Of a stretch of DNA of 64,000 nucleotides, positions 1-8,852 are shown piece after piece. The stretch is from Rugalucina vietnamica. Its lineage: Eukaryota > Mollusca > Bivalvia > Lucinida > Lucinidae. Position 1 is the first letter of the stretch, and every line of letters begins with the position of its first letter. The notes under the pieces are model-generated. The model saw only the letters and a program-made list of their open reading frames with translations. It searched no databases and was not told where the DNA came from. The position numbers were made by a program, and so were the translations under genes. The stretch spans positions 26,235,456 to 26,299,455 of the forward strand of contig OZ024875.1 in assembly GCA_964017185.1 (NCBI GenBank). Direction: 5' to 3'.

Positions 1-590
1 TCTTCTTCGAACTCCGGAGAAAATCGCAATTTCTCTAACGCATCCAGCAGTAGACAATCCAAAGTACCCCCTCGACAACGCCAGACGCCATTGTTGTTGT
101 TATTTCTGGTATCGTCTGATCTCGCGAGAATGATACGGGAAACTTTGGATCGGGGTCATCTCGACCCAAAACTAATTCGCACTCCATCTTCCGTCGCACC
201 TCTCTTTAACCATCAGTAAGGGTACCTTTTTCAACATTTAAAGATACAAAGACAATTTCTGTATGATAAATTATGGTTAAAAGAATAGATACTGACAGAA
301 AGAAATGTATTTGCACCTTTGCCTGGTGGGAGTAGTACACTTACTGATGATTAAAACGAGGTGCGGCGGAAATTGAAATTCGAATTGGTTTTAGGTCGAG
401 ATGACCCGGAACCAAAGTTACCCCATTCTGATCTCGCGAGAATGAAGTTACCCATGTTCCCAAAAATAATGGCGTCGGGCGGTGTCGAGGGGGTACTCTG
501 GATGTTGGACTGTTCATTTTGGACTATAAAAGTGCGATTTTCTCAGGAGTTCGGAGAGTACAGGATTTCTGCTTTTCGTGTTTTGTAAAT
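1..590. repeat. Imperfect inverted duplication with promoter-like arms
   Basis: Bases 1-210 match the reverse complement of about 355-570, with many substitutions and a 150-bp spacer. Each arm holds TCTCGCGAGA (120-129 and 432-441), a palindrome known from divergent animal promoters, followed downstream on its own strand by an ATG reading MASG.VEGVLW. The + arm (ATG at 469) stays open to a TAA at 586. The - arm stops after about 17 codons, although a neighbouring frame continues plausibly to the window edge. It could be two divergent first exons or a duplicated promoter and pseudogene; I do not recognise the protein. Confidence 0.5.
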
Positions 591-958
591 GGACACTAGC
601 TGTATGAAACGGCGAAGTGGCGTGCAAATGACATTCCGTCTTGGACAAGAAAACGACACAAACTTATTTTGTGTCAATATACATTGCCCCACCATTATTC
701 TATCCGGGGTAAGATTTTTTCATAATTATAACTGTAAAATGCTTAAATACTATTGTTTAGTGCATTTATTTAAGGTCAAACGCCAGTGGTCTGTATTCAG
801 GTACCTGCAAGCAGGTTCTTGTCCTCGGTGTCTCGCCTGGAAGTACTTATGCTTCAAACACAACTGCAGAAGGAATGCTAAATTTATGGGAAAGCTAATT
901 TAATAACATTCAGTCATAAATGTGCATCGTTTCTTTGTTTTTAATTTAATCATAAATA
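591..958. other. Unassigned stretch
   Basis: AT-rich sequence between the inverted duplication and the first TIR element. A 104-codon reading frame (589-903) overlaps it but resembles nothing I know and has no splice or promoter support. Confidence 0.4.
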
Positions 959-2290
959 CGGTGCAGTCCGGTAACATTGCGCACCTAAGGTATTTCATGT
1001 CGGGGTCTGACGTCAAATATAAACACTGGCTATCATCACTTACCATGAGACGTTTTAGTGATTCAATAGTAAAAATATCATAGCAATTTCTGTCAGCTTT
1101 AGAAATACTGTGGCTAAAACATATCTACCCCCTTGAAAAAATTTTAGGCAATTTGTCGGCTGAGGCTATCAGCACGACGGTCGTGCCGATAAGTGGCGTT
1201 ATCCGCACGACGGTCGTGCCGATAAGCGGCGTTATCGGCCCGACCGTCGTGCGGATAGCCAATGCTACAGGTATTGGCTATCGGCACGACGGGAGTATAA
1301 GATTTTCTTACAAGCTTACGAATGCATTAAACTATTAATTTGTCATTAAATAAATAAATTTTGGTTTTAGCTATAATATAGAATATTCGAAATTAACATT
1401 TTTGTTAATTATGACTAAGAAAACTAGTTTGATTTGATTTATCCAGCTGATGTAAACTGCATCACAGCAGAGGAGAAAAATATAATCATTGCAATTATTT
1501 TAATTGTTTAACTGAAATGTTTCCATACTTCATTGTTAAAATCAAAGGCTGTTTATTCTGTTGGATTACCACATTCTTTAAATATTTAGGTTACGATAAT
1601 TACTTTCTCATTTACGCATACGCATGACTGATTTTTACAGGTAAATTCACAGGTAAGCCAATTTCAGCAAAATTAAAATTTGTTAATTAAAAAGTAAAAA
1701 AATCCTGCATGTGTAATATTCTGTTTCAGTTTTGAAGCCAGTGTAATATATTTATCAACTTTAAATGTATTCATTTCTAGACATTTTTAACATTTGGATA
1801 TCGATTTCCCTGTCGTGCGGATAACGCCGCTTATCCGCACGACGGTCGTGCCGATAAGCGGTGTTATCGGCACGACCGTCGTGCGGATAGCCAGTGTCCA
1901 ATTTGTCCCCTAACATTGCGCACTGCTAAATCAAATGTATATTTTATAGCAACCTGCAATTCATCCACAGCAGTTGTATTTCTGTCAATACATATGACAC
2001 CCATGTGACAAATTGCAAACTTGAAAGTTCAAAGAAAATCATGCTGTGTTTGGTGGCACAAAAATGTCACCACCCAGTATTTCAAAATTAAACAGAATCA
2101 CATAATAATGGTGGTAAATTATTCAATCAGAAAGGAAGAAAGATCATTTTTTGTCTTTAAATTTATCTTGTACACTCTTGTTGGTGTAAAATATGAGAAA
2201 ATAGTATTGGTAGTCCAATATTGTTTGAAATCTGGTTTACATGCCATGTGCGCAATGTTGGGAGCCGCGCAATGTTAGGGGACTCGACTG
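959..2290. mobile_element. TA-flanked TIR element (Tc1/mariner or pogo-like)
   Basis: The left end (959) and the reverse complement of the right end (2290) share about 25 imperfect bases ending in TAACATTGCGCA, each next to TA. A further internal copy of CCCCTAACATTGCGCA lies near 1908. No transposase is seen, so this is a non-autonomous copy. Superfamily is inferred from the TA target only. Confidence 0.6.
1159..1895. repeat. Fold-back cluster of GCACGAC-type palindromes
   Basis: The odd palindrome GCACGACGGTCGTGC and near copies recur at both ends (about 1165-1293 and 1808-1893), joined by ATAAGCGGCGTTAT linkers and bounded by GGCTATC / GATAGCC. The two clusters are inverted relative to each other. 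This looks like a separate fold-back element nested inside the 959-2290 element; the intervening 500 bp are AT-rich and unrecognised. Confidence 0.6.
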
Positions 2291-2658
2291 TACATCTTGA
2301 ACTGCACAGTATCATCGTCAGTATGCTATATTAAAATTTGCTTGCATCAGAAATTAAGTTTCTATGTTAGAATGGCTATGACTGTTAATTGCCAGGTTAC
2401 GGTAAATGACCAATTAGTTCGAAACCCTAGCAGTTCGAACACCAAAAATTATCTTGGAACTGGTCCCTAAAAATTGCTCTTATAGTTCGAACAGTTATTT
2501 CTTTTCAAAGACCTAAATTTCTAATACTTCGTACACAAGAAAAACTTGGCATGTTTGTAACATAAAGACCAACAAATACGTCTTTTTGATGACACGAGGT
2601 TCCTTTTTTACAGAACAGAAGCTTTCTTTTCTCGTGACAGCTCGCACTAATTACGATG

Positions 2659-3876
2659 CAGGGATTTATCTGGAATTTTTGTTGGATGGGCCTTTGGCCC
2701 ATCCAACAAAAATTCCATGGGCCCTAACTTTAGCCGGGGGTCTGGGGCCCGCAAGGCTCCCAGTGGGGTCCAGGGGCAACGCCCTGGTGAGGGGTCTCCC
2801 CGGCCGAAATTAGATTTAAGCATTTTGCATGTGCCTAGACAGCCTCTCCTTAGACCCTTTTTTCTTGTTTTTTATTTTTATATATCAACAGTCTTAGTTT
2901 ACTCCAGGAACATATTTTAGAAAAAAAAAAACTTTTGGCGAAAGAAATAATATTGACCATGGCACTTTTCATAACACTTAAACCTGATGGTATAAAATGG
3001 CATGTTGTCCATTGTAGAATAGGTTAATACTGTGGGTGGGGGTCTAATCTACTATACCAGACTGAGAAATGTGTGTAATGCAAATCAAAATAAGCTCCTT
3101 TTTGTAACCATAGCCTTTCTATGACATCTATCTAGTATATAATGTAAGATGTATGGCATTAACATTCACCTGTGCAGTTGTGAGTTTGGAGTCCATAAGG
3201 GGTGACCCCTTCAAAGGCTGAATTTCCAATAATAATTACTGTCATGTCATGAGATTGACTTGCATTCTTCATTACTATTAACTTTGACACTAAACCTCAC
3301 TTGAACACTTTAAACAAAGTTTTACCAACAAATAATGATTTAGAAGCAACTGAAACAGAAATATATTCCCGATGCTATAAAGTCGCGAAAACTAATGACA
3401 TTTCAAAATTCGTTCCAGAAGCATAAAAGTTTTGCTTTTTTCAAATGTTCCTCCAATTAAATTGATTTTCCAATGAAAATCGCTATGGTTTCAAATGATT
3501 TTATGACTGTCTTTGAGGTAAATTGCTTCATTGTACTGATCGATCAACTAATTTACAAAGACATACGAAACTGGGGAGAATTGACCAGGATTTTAGTCAG
3601 TGCTAATGAAGCACACCATATTCCATGTCGGACAACTGCTTTATTCCGTTTTTTTTTTTTCTTTTGATAAGCGTTTGGAATGCACAGATCTAGGACGCTT
3701 TTGTTTGAAAATCCTTGCGCCCATTCAATCTGCAGTTTTGACAGACGCATTAACCACAGTTATATGCGCTTTTGCAGCATTCTGTGCGCCCTTTTAGCGC
3801 ACTACAACGAATCAGGTGCGTTTTTTCTGGATTTGATGCGCGATTTAGCACATGGCGCAGCCCAGATAAATCCCTG
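2659..3876. mobile_element. hAT-like element with 5-bp TSD
   Basis: It starts CAGGGATTTATCTGG and ends with its inverted copy, and is flanked by CGATG on both sides (2654-2658 and 3877-3881). CAGGG termini are typical of hAT elements, and a 5-bp duplication matches the hAT5 type as I recall it. No coding capacity is recognised. Confidence 0.7.
2672..2716. repeat. Perfect 21-bp-stem hairpin
   Basis: Bases 2672-2692 and 2696-2716 are perfect reverse complements with a TTT loop. It sits 13 bp inside the left end of the hAT-like element, and is followed by a GC-rich stretch with direct GGGGTC/GGGGCC motifs. Confidence 0.8.
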
Positions 3877-4918
3877 CGATGGTAGCGGACGGACCAAATA
3901 AAAATATCTCTTACCCTGAAACTCCTGTAAAATGCCTGCACATTTATTGCTGATTTCTCCAGCTTTTTAATTATTTTATTATCCAAGACAAAAGATGCAT
4001 CTGAAATTTCTCTCCCAAATTTTCTTGCAATAGACGAAGCATATGAATCCAAAGTAAAAAGTTGTTGCATTTTTTAATGAAAGTCCTTAGTTCATAAACT
4101 GGGTTACTATGTAATGACACACTTTTTGGAAAGGTCATTCAGCGCTGCACCACCAGTGAAAAGGTCTTGACTTTGCCTATAATAAAATATGAATGGTGCA
4201 TGGTGATTTAGTTCTTTCAGCAACATGGTTTATCACTAATTTACTATTAAACCACTTTATGATTGTTAATTAATAATTAAGAACCTTAAGTATTTATAGC
4301 TGTTGATTTACAAGATTGTGTATTGATCATAATCTCCCTTTTAACTGGGCATAATAATTGAGCGCACCTGCACCTACCAGTGCCGTCTGCGTCAAGAGAA
4401 ATCGTTTTACCAGCAAAAGCAAAACCAGATCAGCTTTACAACCGTAACTGATCGCCGTTGGTCTCAGAATTCACACATTGTTGTGCATGCCAAGTCATCT
4501 ACATGTGTATCAAGAGATGCCTTTTCGTATGACTAGCAAGAAAGGGCCATGTGGTTCTTGTAAACAAAGGCAAATGGGGGAGTATCCTGCAGTCAAATTC
4601 GTTCGAAGGCAATACCTCATGTGGTGTCACAGACATGAAAGATAAAACTGGACTTTAAAAATTGACACTGCCATACGTCATACGAAGTTAAGCCACTCCA
4701 TTCAGGATGACGTAATTGGCGAGATGTTGATTACGCAGACTGATCTAGACGCCAGAAAGTTTGGCTACTTTCGTTTTTGTACGGTCAATTCGGCTGTTTG
4801 CTTGGCATTTTATTAATTCGAACACTTTATTTTTTCATAGATCATAATTTCTAATAATTCGAACACCAATTTCAATATTTATTTTTTAAGTGTTCGGACT
4901 AATTGGTCATTTACCGTA

Positions 4919-5189
4919 TACTGTGGAGCCTACATCATATACTTTTAAGAAATGAGACTAGAGACTAGAGGTTGCAACTACTGGTTTTCTAGGCATTTGG
5001 ATGCGACTAAATGTTCCATCAGGGTTTTCCCTCATAGTTTTAATTTAGGGGACCAACGCCCCACTAATGGCAGCACCTGAGGGACATTTTGACCAAACTG
5101 TTGAGATTTTAGGGGACATTTACTTGTGCAATAAAAATATTTTAGAATTTTGGGGGACATACCTGTCCCCTCTCTGGATAATTTTGGGG
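4919..5189. other. Unassigned stretch before LINE
   Basis: No gene or repeat boundary recognised. It may include a further 5' part of the LINE, but the translation is not convincing. Confidence 0.3.
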
Positions 5190-5497
5190 TTCACAAGGGC
5201 ATTTAGGAAATGGCATAGCTGTGAAACTCAGTTGACTACAGTGATAAATGACTGGGCAAAAATCTTAGACGAAAAAGGCCAGGTCGACACTTTTATACTC
5301 GATTTTGAAAAGGCTTTCGATACTCCTACCCATGAACTTCTTAAAAGCAAATTGTTTAGCTATGGAATAGGTGGAACAACACTGAATTGGATAAATGCTT
5401 TCTTTTGTTTCAGACAACAAATGGTATTAAATCGGATTGGGCTCCAGTTGTGTCGGGTGTCCCTCAGGGCTTTGTTCTCGGCCCCTTGCTGTTTAAG
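5190..5497 (+). pseudogene. LINE reverse transcriptase fragment 1 (jockey/CR1-like)
   Basis: The translation reads like the middle of a non-LTR retrotransposon reverse transcriptase: CETQLTTVINDW, then FILDFEKAFDT (the catalytic F.D.EKAFD motif), [13 protein letters not shown], and, after a frameshift near 5430, [14 protein letters not shown]. The shift and the two insertions that follow show a dead copy. The same reading continues at 6764-6829 and 8153-8622. Confidence 0.85.
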
Positions 5498-6763
5498 CAG
5501 GGATTTCGTTAAGAGCCGGCAGCCGCCGAAAATCGCCGGCTACTTAGAGGTTTCCGCCGGCTACTTTTTTCGGACGTTCGACCGTTTTTATTGGCGTTTT
5601 TCGCTATAGCGATTCGGTTAGTTTTATTCCATTTTCGGCAGTTTCCGGTCAGTGCGGTCGATTAGACGTAAGTACAATTTCCGGTCAACTCGATTCTCGT
5701 TTCGGCCTTGATCAATTCGCTCCTTTTACATATAATTTATATCAGTTTTTTTCAGTAAGTATCGAAACATGGGTACGATCTGACCGCAATTCCAAAACGA
5801 ACCAATCAGAGAAGAGAGACAAAACACGTGCTTGCTGTCAACAAAAAATATGGCGAAGCATCTCCAACAGCAAAGCCTGTTCACATTCGGCTTTGTGAAG
5901 AGGCCAAAACTTAATGAATCGGCAGGTAAACCAAAGCGGACAGCTTCTATATGCATTAGTCTTTCCATGCCAACAGTTGTCAACGGTTGTCAATGATTGC
6001 TTTTTGCTATTAGTCACATCGATCGCCGATCAACATGCCATACAAGTTAAAGTTTTGTAAAAAGCTGAAATACCAAAATCACTGCATGATGATCCTGGTC
6101 TTTTGAGCCTATCAAAAACAATATTTGATGTACAGACTAGCGTGCTCCCTTATGCATGTTCGTTGCAAGGGTCTACAAAGCTGATTATTACATTATAATA
6201 ACATTGCTGTACTGAGCACTGATTCAGTGGTTATTTTGAAAAATGAAAATTCTCTGATTTTGATACTCATACTTTCTCATTGAGATAGTTTGAAGGGTAT
6301 CAACAATATATCATTGTTTTTTACATATGGTTCTAACATTGTTTTTTTTTTTTTTTTTTTTTTTTTTAATCTTTCAATTAACAGACCCAGGGAGGTCAGA
6401 AGGATATGCCCACTCCAGTTCATCTTTTATTTCCAAGAACCCCACCCTTAATCAATTTACTGTTGAGAATTTTTTCTGAGAGAAAAGAACAAAATTATTA
6501 TCTCAAATATTTTGTCTTCAAAATGTTAAAAATTTAAACTTATAATATAAAAACAGCCTGAAACTAGAAACATATTTAAGTCCTCAAAAAAGCTGAGATA
6601 GCAGGAAATTGCACCTTTTACCTCAGAGCTTTCGGGGGCCTGCGGCCCCCGAACCCCCGGCTGTGATCGAACGCGCGCGCAAGCGCGCGCGCTCGCTTCG
6701 CTCGCTAGCTTCCAGCTACTTTCAAATTTCTGCCAGCTACTCTAAATCTTACTGAAATCCCTG
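5498..6763 (+). mobile_element. hAT-like element inserted in the LINE
   Basis: It starts CAGGGATTTC, ends GAAATCCCTG, and is flanked by TTAAG on both sides (5493-5497 and 6764-6768), so it shares terminus type and 5-bp duplication with the element at 2659-3876. At 5849-5924 an ATG opens a short frame with QQSLFTFGFVKRPKLNE followed by a GT donor. That resembles the first exon of hAT/KIAA1586-type transposase genes, but no further exon is seen. The interior also holds a 26-T run (6342-6367) and a GC-rich hairpin region (6633-6700). Confidence 0.7.
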
Positions 6764-6829
6764 TTAAGTAACAGTTTTCCTTGTATATAAATGACATCTC
6801 AGCAGACATTGAGTCTGAAATAAGACTCT
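6764..6829 (+). pseudogene. LINE reverse transcriptase fragment 2
   Basis: Reads FSLYINDISADIESEIRL, the segment between the GVPQG motif and the catalytic (F/Y)ADD box. It is cut on its right by the helentron-like element that starts at 6830. Confidence 0.85.
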
Positions 6830-8152
6830 TTATACCCCCGGCATTTATGCGGATGGGTATATAGTTTTCGCTTTTCCGTTCGTCCGTTCGTTAGTTCATT
6901 AGTTCGTTGGTTCGTTAGTTCAGTTAAAATGTCAAAGTTTTGGTTAAAGTTTCTCTGCTGGTGTATATCTCATGAACTAAATATCAGAAACCATTCATAT
7001 TTGGACTATAGGTACCCTATAGGGTTGGCTTTGTTTCTATGAGTTTGGACCCCAGGGTCCATGCGCGGGGGTGGGGCTAGAGTTCATAATCTAGGTCACC
7101 TTTAATTTGCGTCAAAGTTTTGGTTAAAGTTTCTCTATTAGTGTATATCTCATGAACTAGATATCAGAAACCATTCATATTTGGACTATAGGTACCCTAT
7201 AGGGTTGGCTTTGTTCCCTAGGGTCCATGCCTGGGGGTGGGGCTAGAGTTCAAAATCTAGGTCACCTTTAATTTGCGTCAAAGTTTTGGTTAAAGTTTCT
7301 CTATTGGTGTATATCTCATGAACTATATATCAGAAACCATTCATATTTGGACTATAGGTACCCTATAGGGTTAGCTTTGTTTCTATGATTTTGGACCCCA
7401 GGGTCCATGCCTGGGGGTGGGGCTAGAGTTCAAAATGGTCACCTTTAATTTGCGTCAAAGTTTTGGTTAAAGTTTCTCGATTGGTGTATATCTTATGAAC
7501 TATATATCAGAAACCATTCATATTTGGACTATAGGTACCCTATAGGGTTAGCTTTGTTTCTATGATTTTGGACTCCAGGGTCCATGCCTGGGGGTGGGGC
7601 TAGAGTTCAAAATCAAGGTCACCTTTAATTTGCATCAAAGTTTTGGTTAAAGTTTCTCTAGTGGGGTATATCTGATGAGCCAATCATCAGAAGCCATTCA
7701 TATTTGGACTATAGGTACCCTATAGGGTATAGGGTTGGGTCCATGTCACGGGGGGAGGGCGCTTGAGTTCAAGATCTAGGACATCAATACTTTTATTATT
7801 ACTATTATTTTTTTTTTAATTTAGACTGACATTCTATTTTCATTTTCCATCTAGGACTAAGGACCTGACCCTCAATGTCCGTGATTAAGTCCTAGATGGA
7901 GTACACAAGTCAGCTCTGTGTACTGCTCTAAAGAAGATATGTCACTCTAAAAACTACACTCCCTCTCGTCTGTGGTCAAAGTGCTTTAGAATGCACACTT
8001 CTATAAAGTATTTGATAAGGGTACTGTCTTTTGTTCGGGATTTGTGATTCAATGTCAGGGGTGTACATGTGCTGGGTGGTTGTGGGAGGGAGAAGGAGGA
8101 CTGGGTGACCACCAGCCGGGGGTATACGTGCCTCTCAAGGCACTTTTTCTAG
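6830..8152 (+). mobile_element. Helentron-like (HINE-like) element, family 3, inserted in the LINE
   Basis: The 5' end is TTATACCCCCGGC. The 3' end holds the inverted copy GCCGGGGGTATA, then a perfect hairpin (GTGCCT-ctca-AGGCAC, 8128-8143), then TTTTTCTAG, with host T next. Removing it joins AGACTCT to TTGCTGATGAT and restores the LINE LFADD reading frame, so both ends are exact and the target is T|T. No Rep-helicase gene is present, so it is non-autonomous. The 5' part carries a tandem array (6930-7790). Helentron assignment is inferred from asymmetric inverted termini, 3' hairpin, CTAG end and TT target. Confidence 0.85.
6930..7790 (+). repeat. Tandem array, about 175-bp units, five copies
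   Basis: Each unit includes CATATTTGGACTATAGG and the palindrome-like GGTACCCTATAGGG, found at 7011, 7191, 7357, 7533 and 7713. Spacings are 166-180 bp. Units resemble, at low identity, the first array of family 2 elements (8990-9560). Confidence 0.85.
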
Positions 8153-8622
8153 TTGCTGATGATTGTGTTTGCTATCGTGAAATCAAGAATGAAGAGGATA
8201 CTTTGAAACTTCAGAGAGACATTGATCGTTTAGGCAGTTGGGCTAGGAAATGGGGAATGAGATTCCAACCCGTCAAATGCAACATGATGCAGCTGACGAA
8301 TAAACGGTCTAGTAAGATACAGGCTAACTACACCCTTGAGGGCACTGTACTGTAAAAACGTTGAAAGCATAAAATACATGGGTGTTACTATCACAAATGA
8401 TTTGAAATGGAATACTCATATTTCCAATGTTTGTACAAAGGCTAACAGAACTCTCGGATTCTTGAGGAGAAATTTGTATTCTTGTCCCCGCAGATGTGAA
8501 AGAAGCAGCTTATAAAGGACTGGTGCGGCCGGTCTTGGAATATGGAATCTCAGTTTGGGACCCTCACACTCATGGCCTCCAGGAAGAACTGGAAAAGGTC
8601 CAAAATCGTGCTGCAAGGTTTG
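8153..8622 (+). pseudogene. LINE reverse transcriptase fragment 3
   Basis: Begins at ADDCVCYREI (catalytic ADD) and continues through the thumb-type segments DRLGSWARKWGMRFQ, IKYMGVTITNDLKWN, ANRTLGFLRRNL and GLVRPVLEYGISVWDP to QNRAARFV, with frameshifts near 8350 and 8495. The 3' end and UTR of the LINE are missing. Confidence 0.85.
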
Positions 8623-8852
8623 TGACGGCAGTGATTTTTCTCCCTATAAAACCGACTCCGGTTTCCGGTATTGTTCCCAATGCAAAAAAGTATGTTTTTT
8701 TCCCAATTGAAGCTGGAAAAATTCCCAAAATGACAGACATTTTCTTATTTAGATTGCTGTTCATCCTCGTATTTTGTAAACCCAGTCTTTCTTTAAGTTT
8801 CCTGGTAAATTTCTAAAGAAATCTTTTGAAAACAAACTCACTGAGTGTCTTT
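8623..8852. other. Unassigned stretch
   Basis: AT-rich sequence with several TTCCCAA motifs between the LINE remnant and the next element. No gene recognised. Confidence 0.3.

Larger units (their letters stand above)
2400..4916. mobile_element. TA-flanked TIR element, interrupted
   Basis: The ends are inverted copies of CGGTAAATGACCAATTAG plus TTCGAA (one mismatch) and are flanked by TA at 2398-2399 and 4917-4918. Subterminal motifs of the type TTCGAACAC recur near both ends. A second element (2659-3876) is nested in it. No intact transposase is visible. Confidence 0.7.

Noticed and set aside
5067..5609. 180-codon frame as an intact gene
   Set aside because: Only its middle is LINE reverse transcriptase; it runs past the insertion border at 5498 into the hAT-like element.
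6830..8152. Canonical A|T-targeting Helitron
   Set aside because: The reconstructed target is T|T and the termini are inverted copies, which fits helentron/Helitron2 better.
8044..8152. Frame beginning at 8044 as the N-terminus of a gene continuing into the ADDC segment
   Set aside because: The first 36 codons are the 3' end of the inserted helentron-like element, only fused by chance to the LINE frame.
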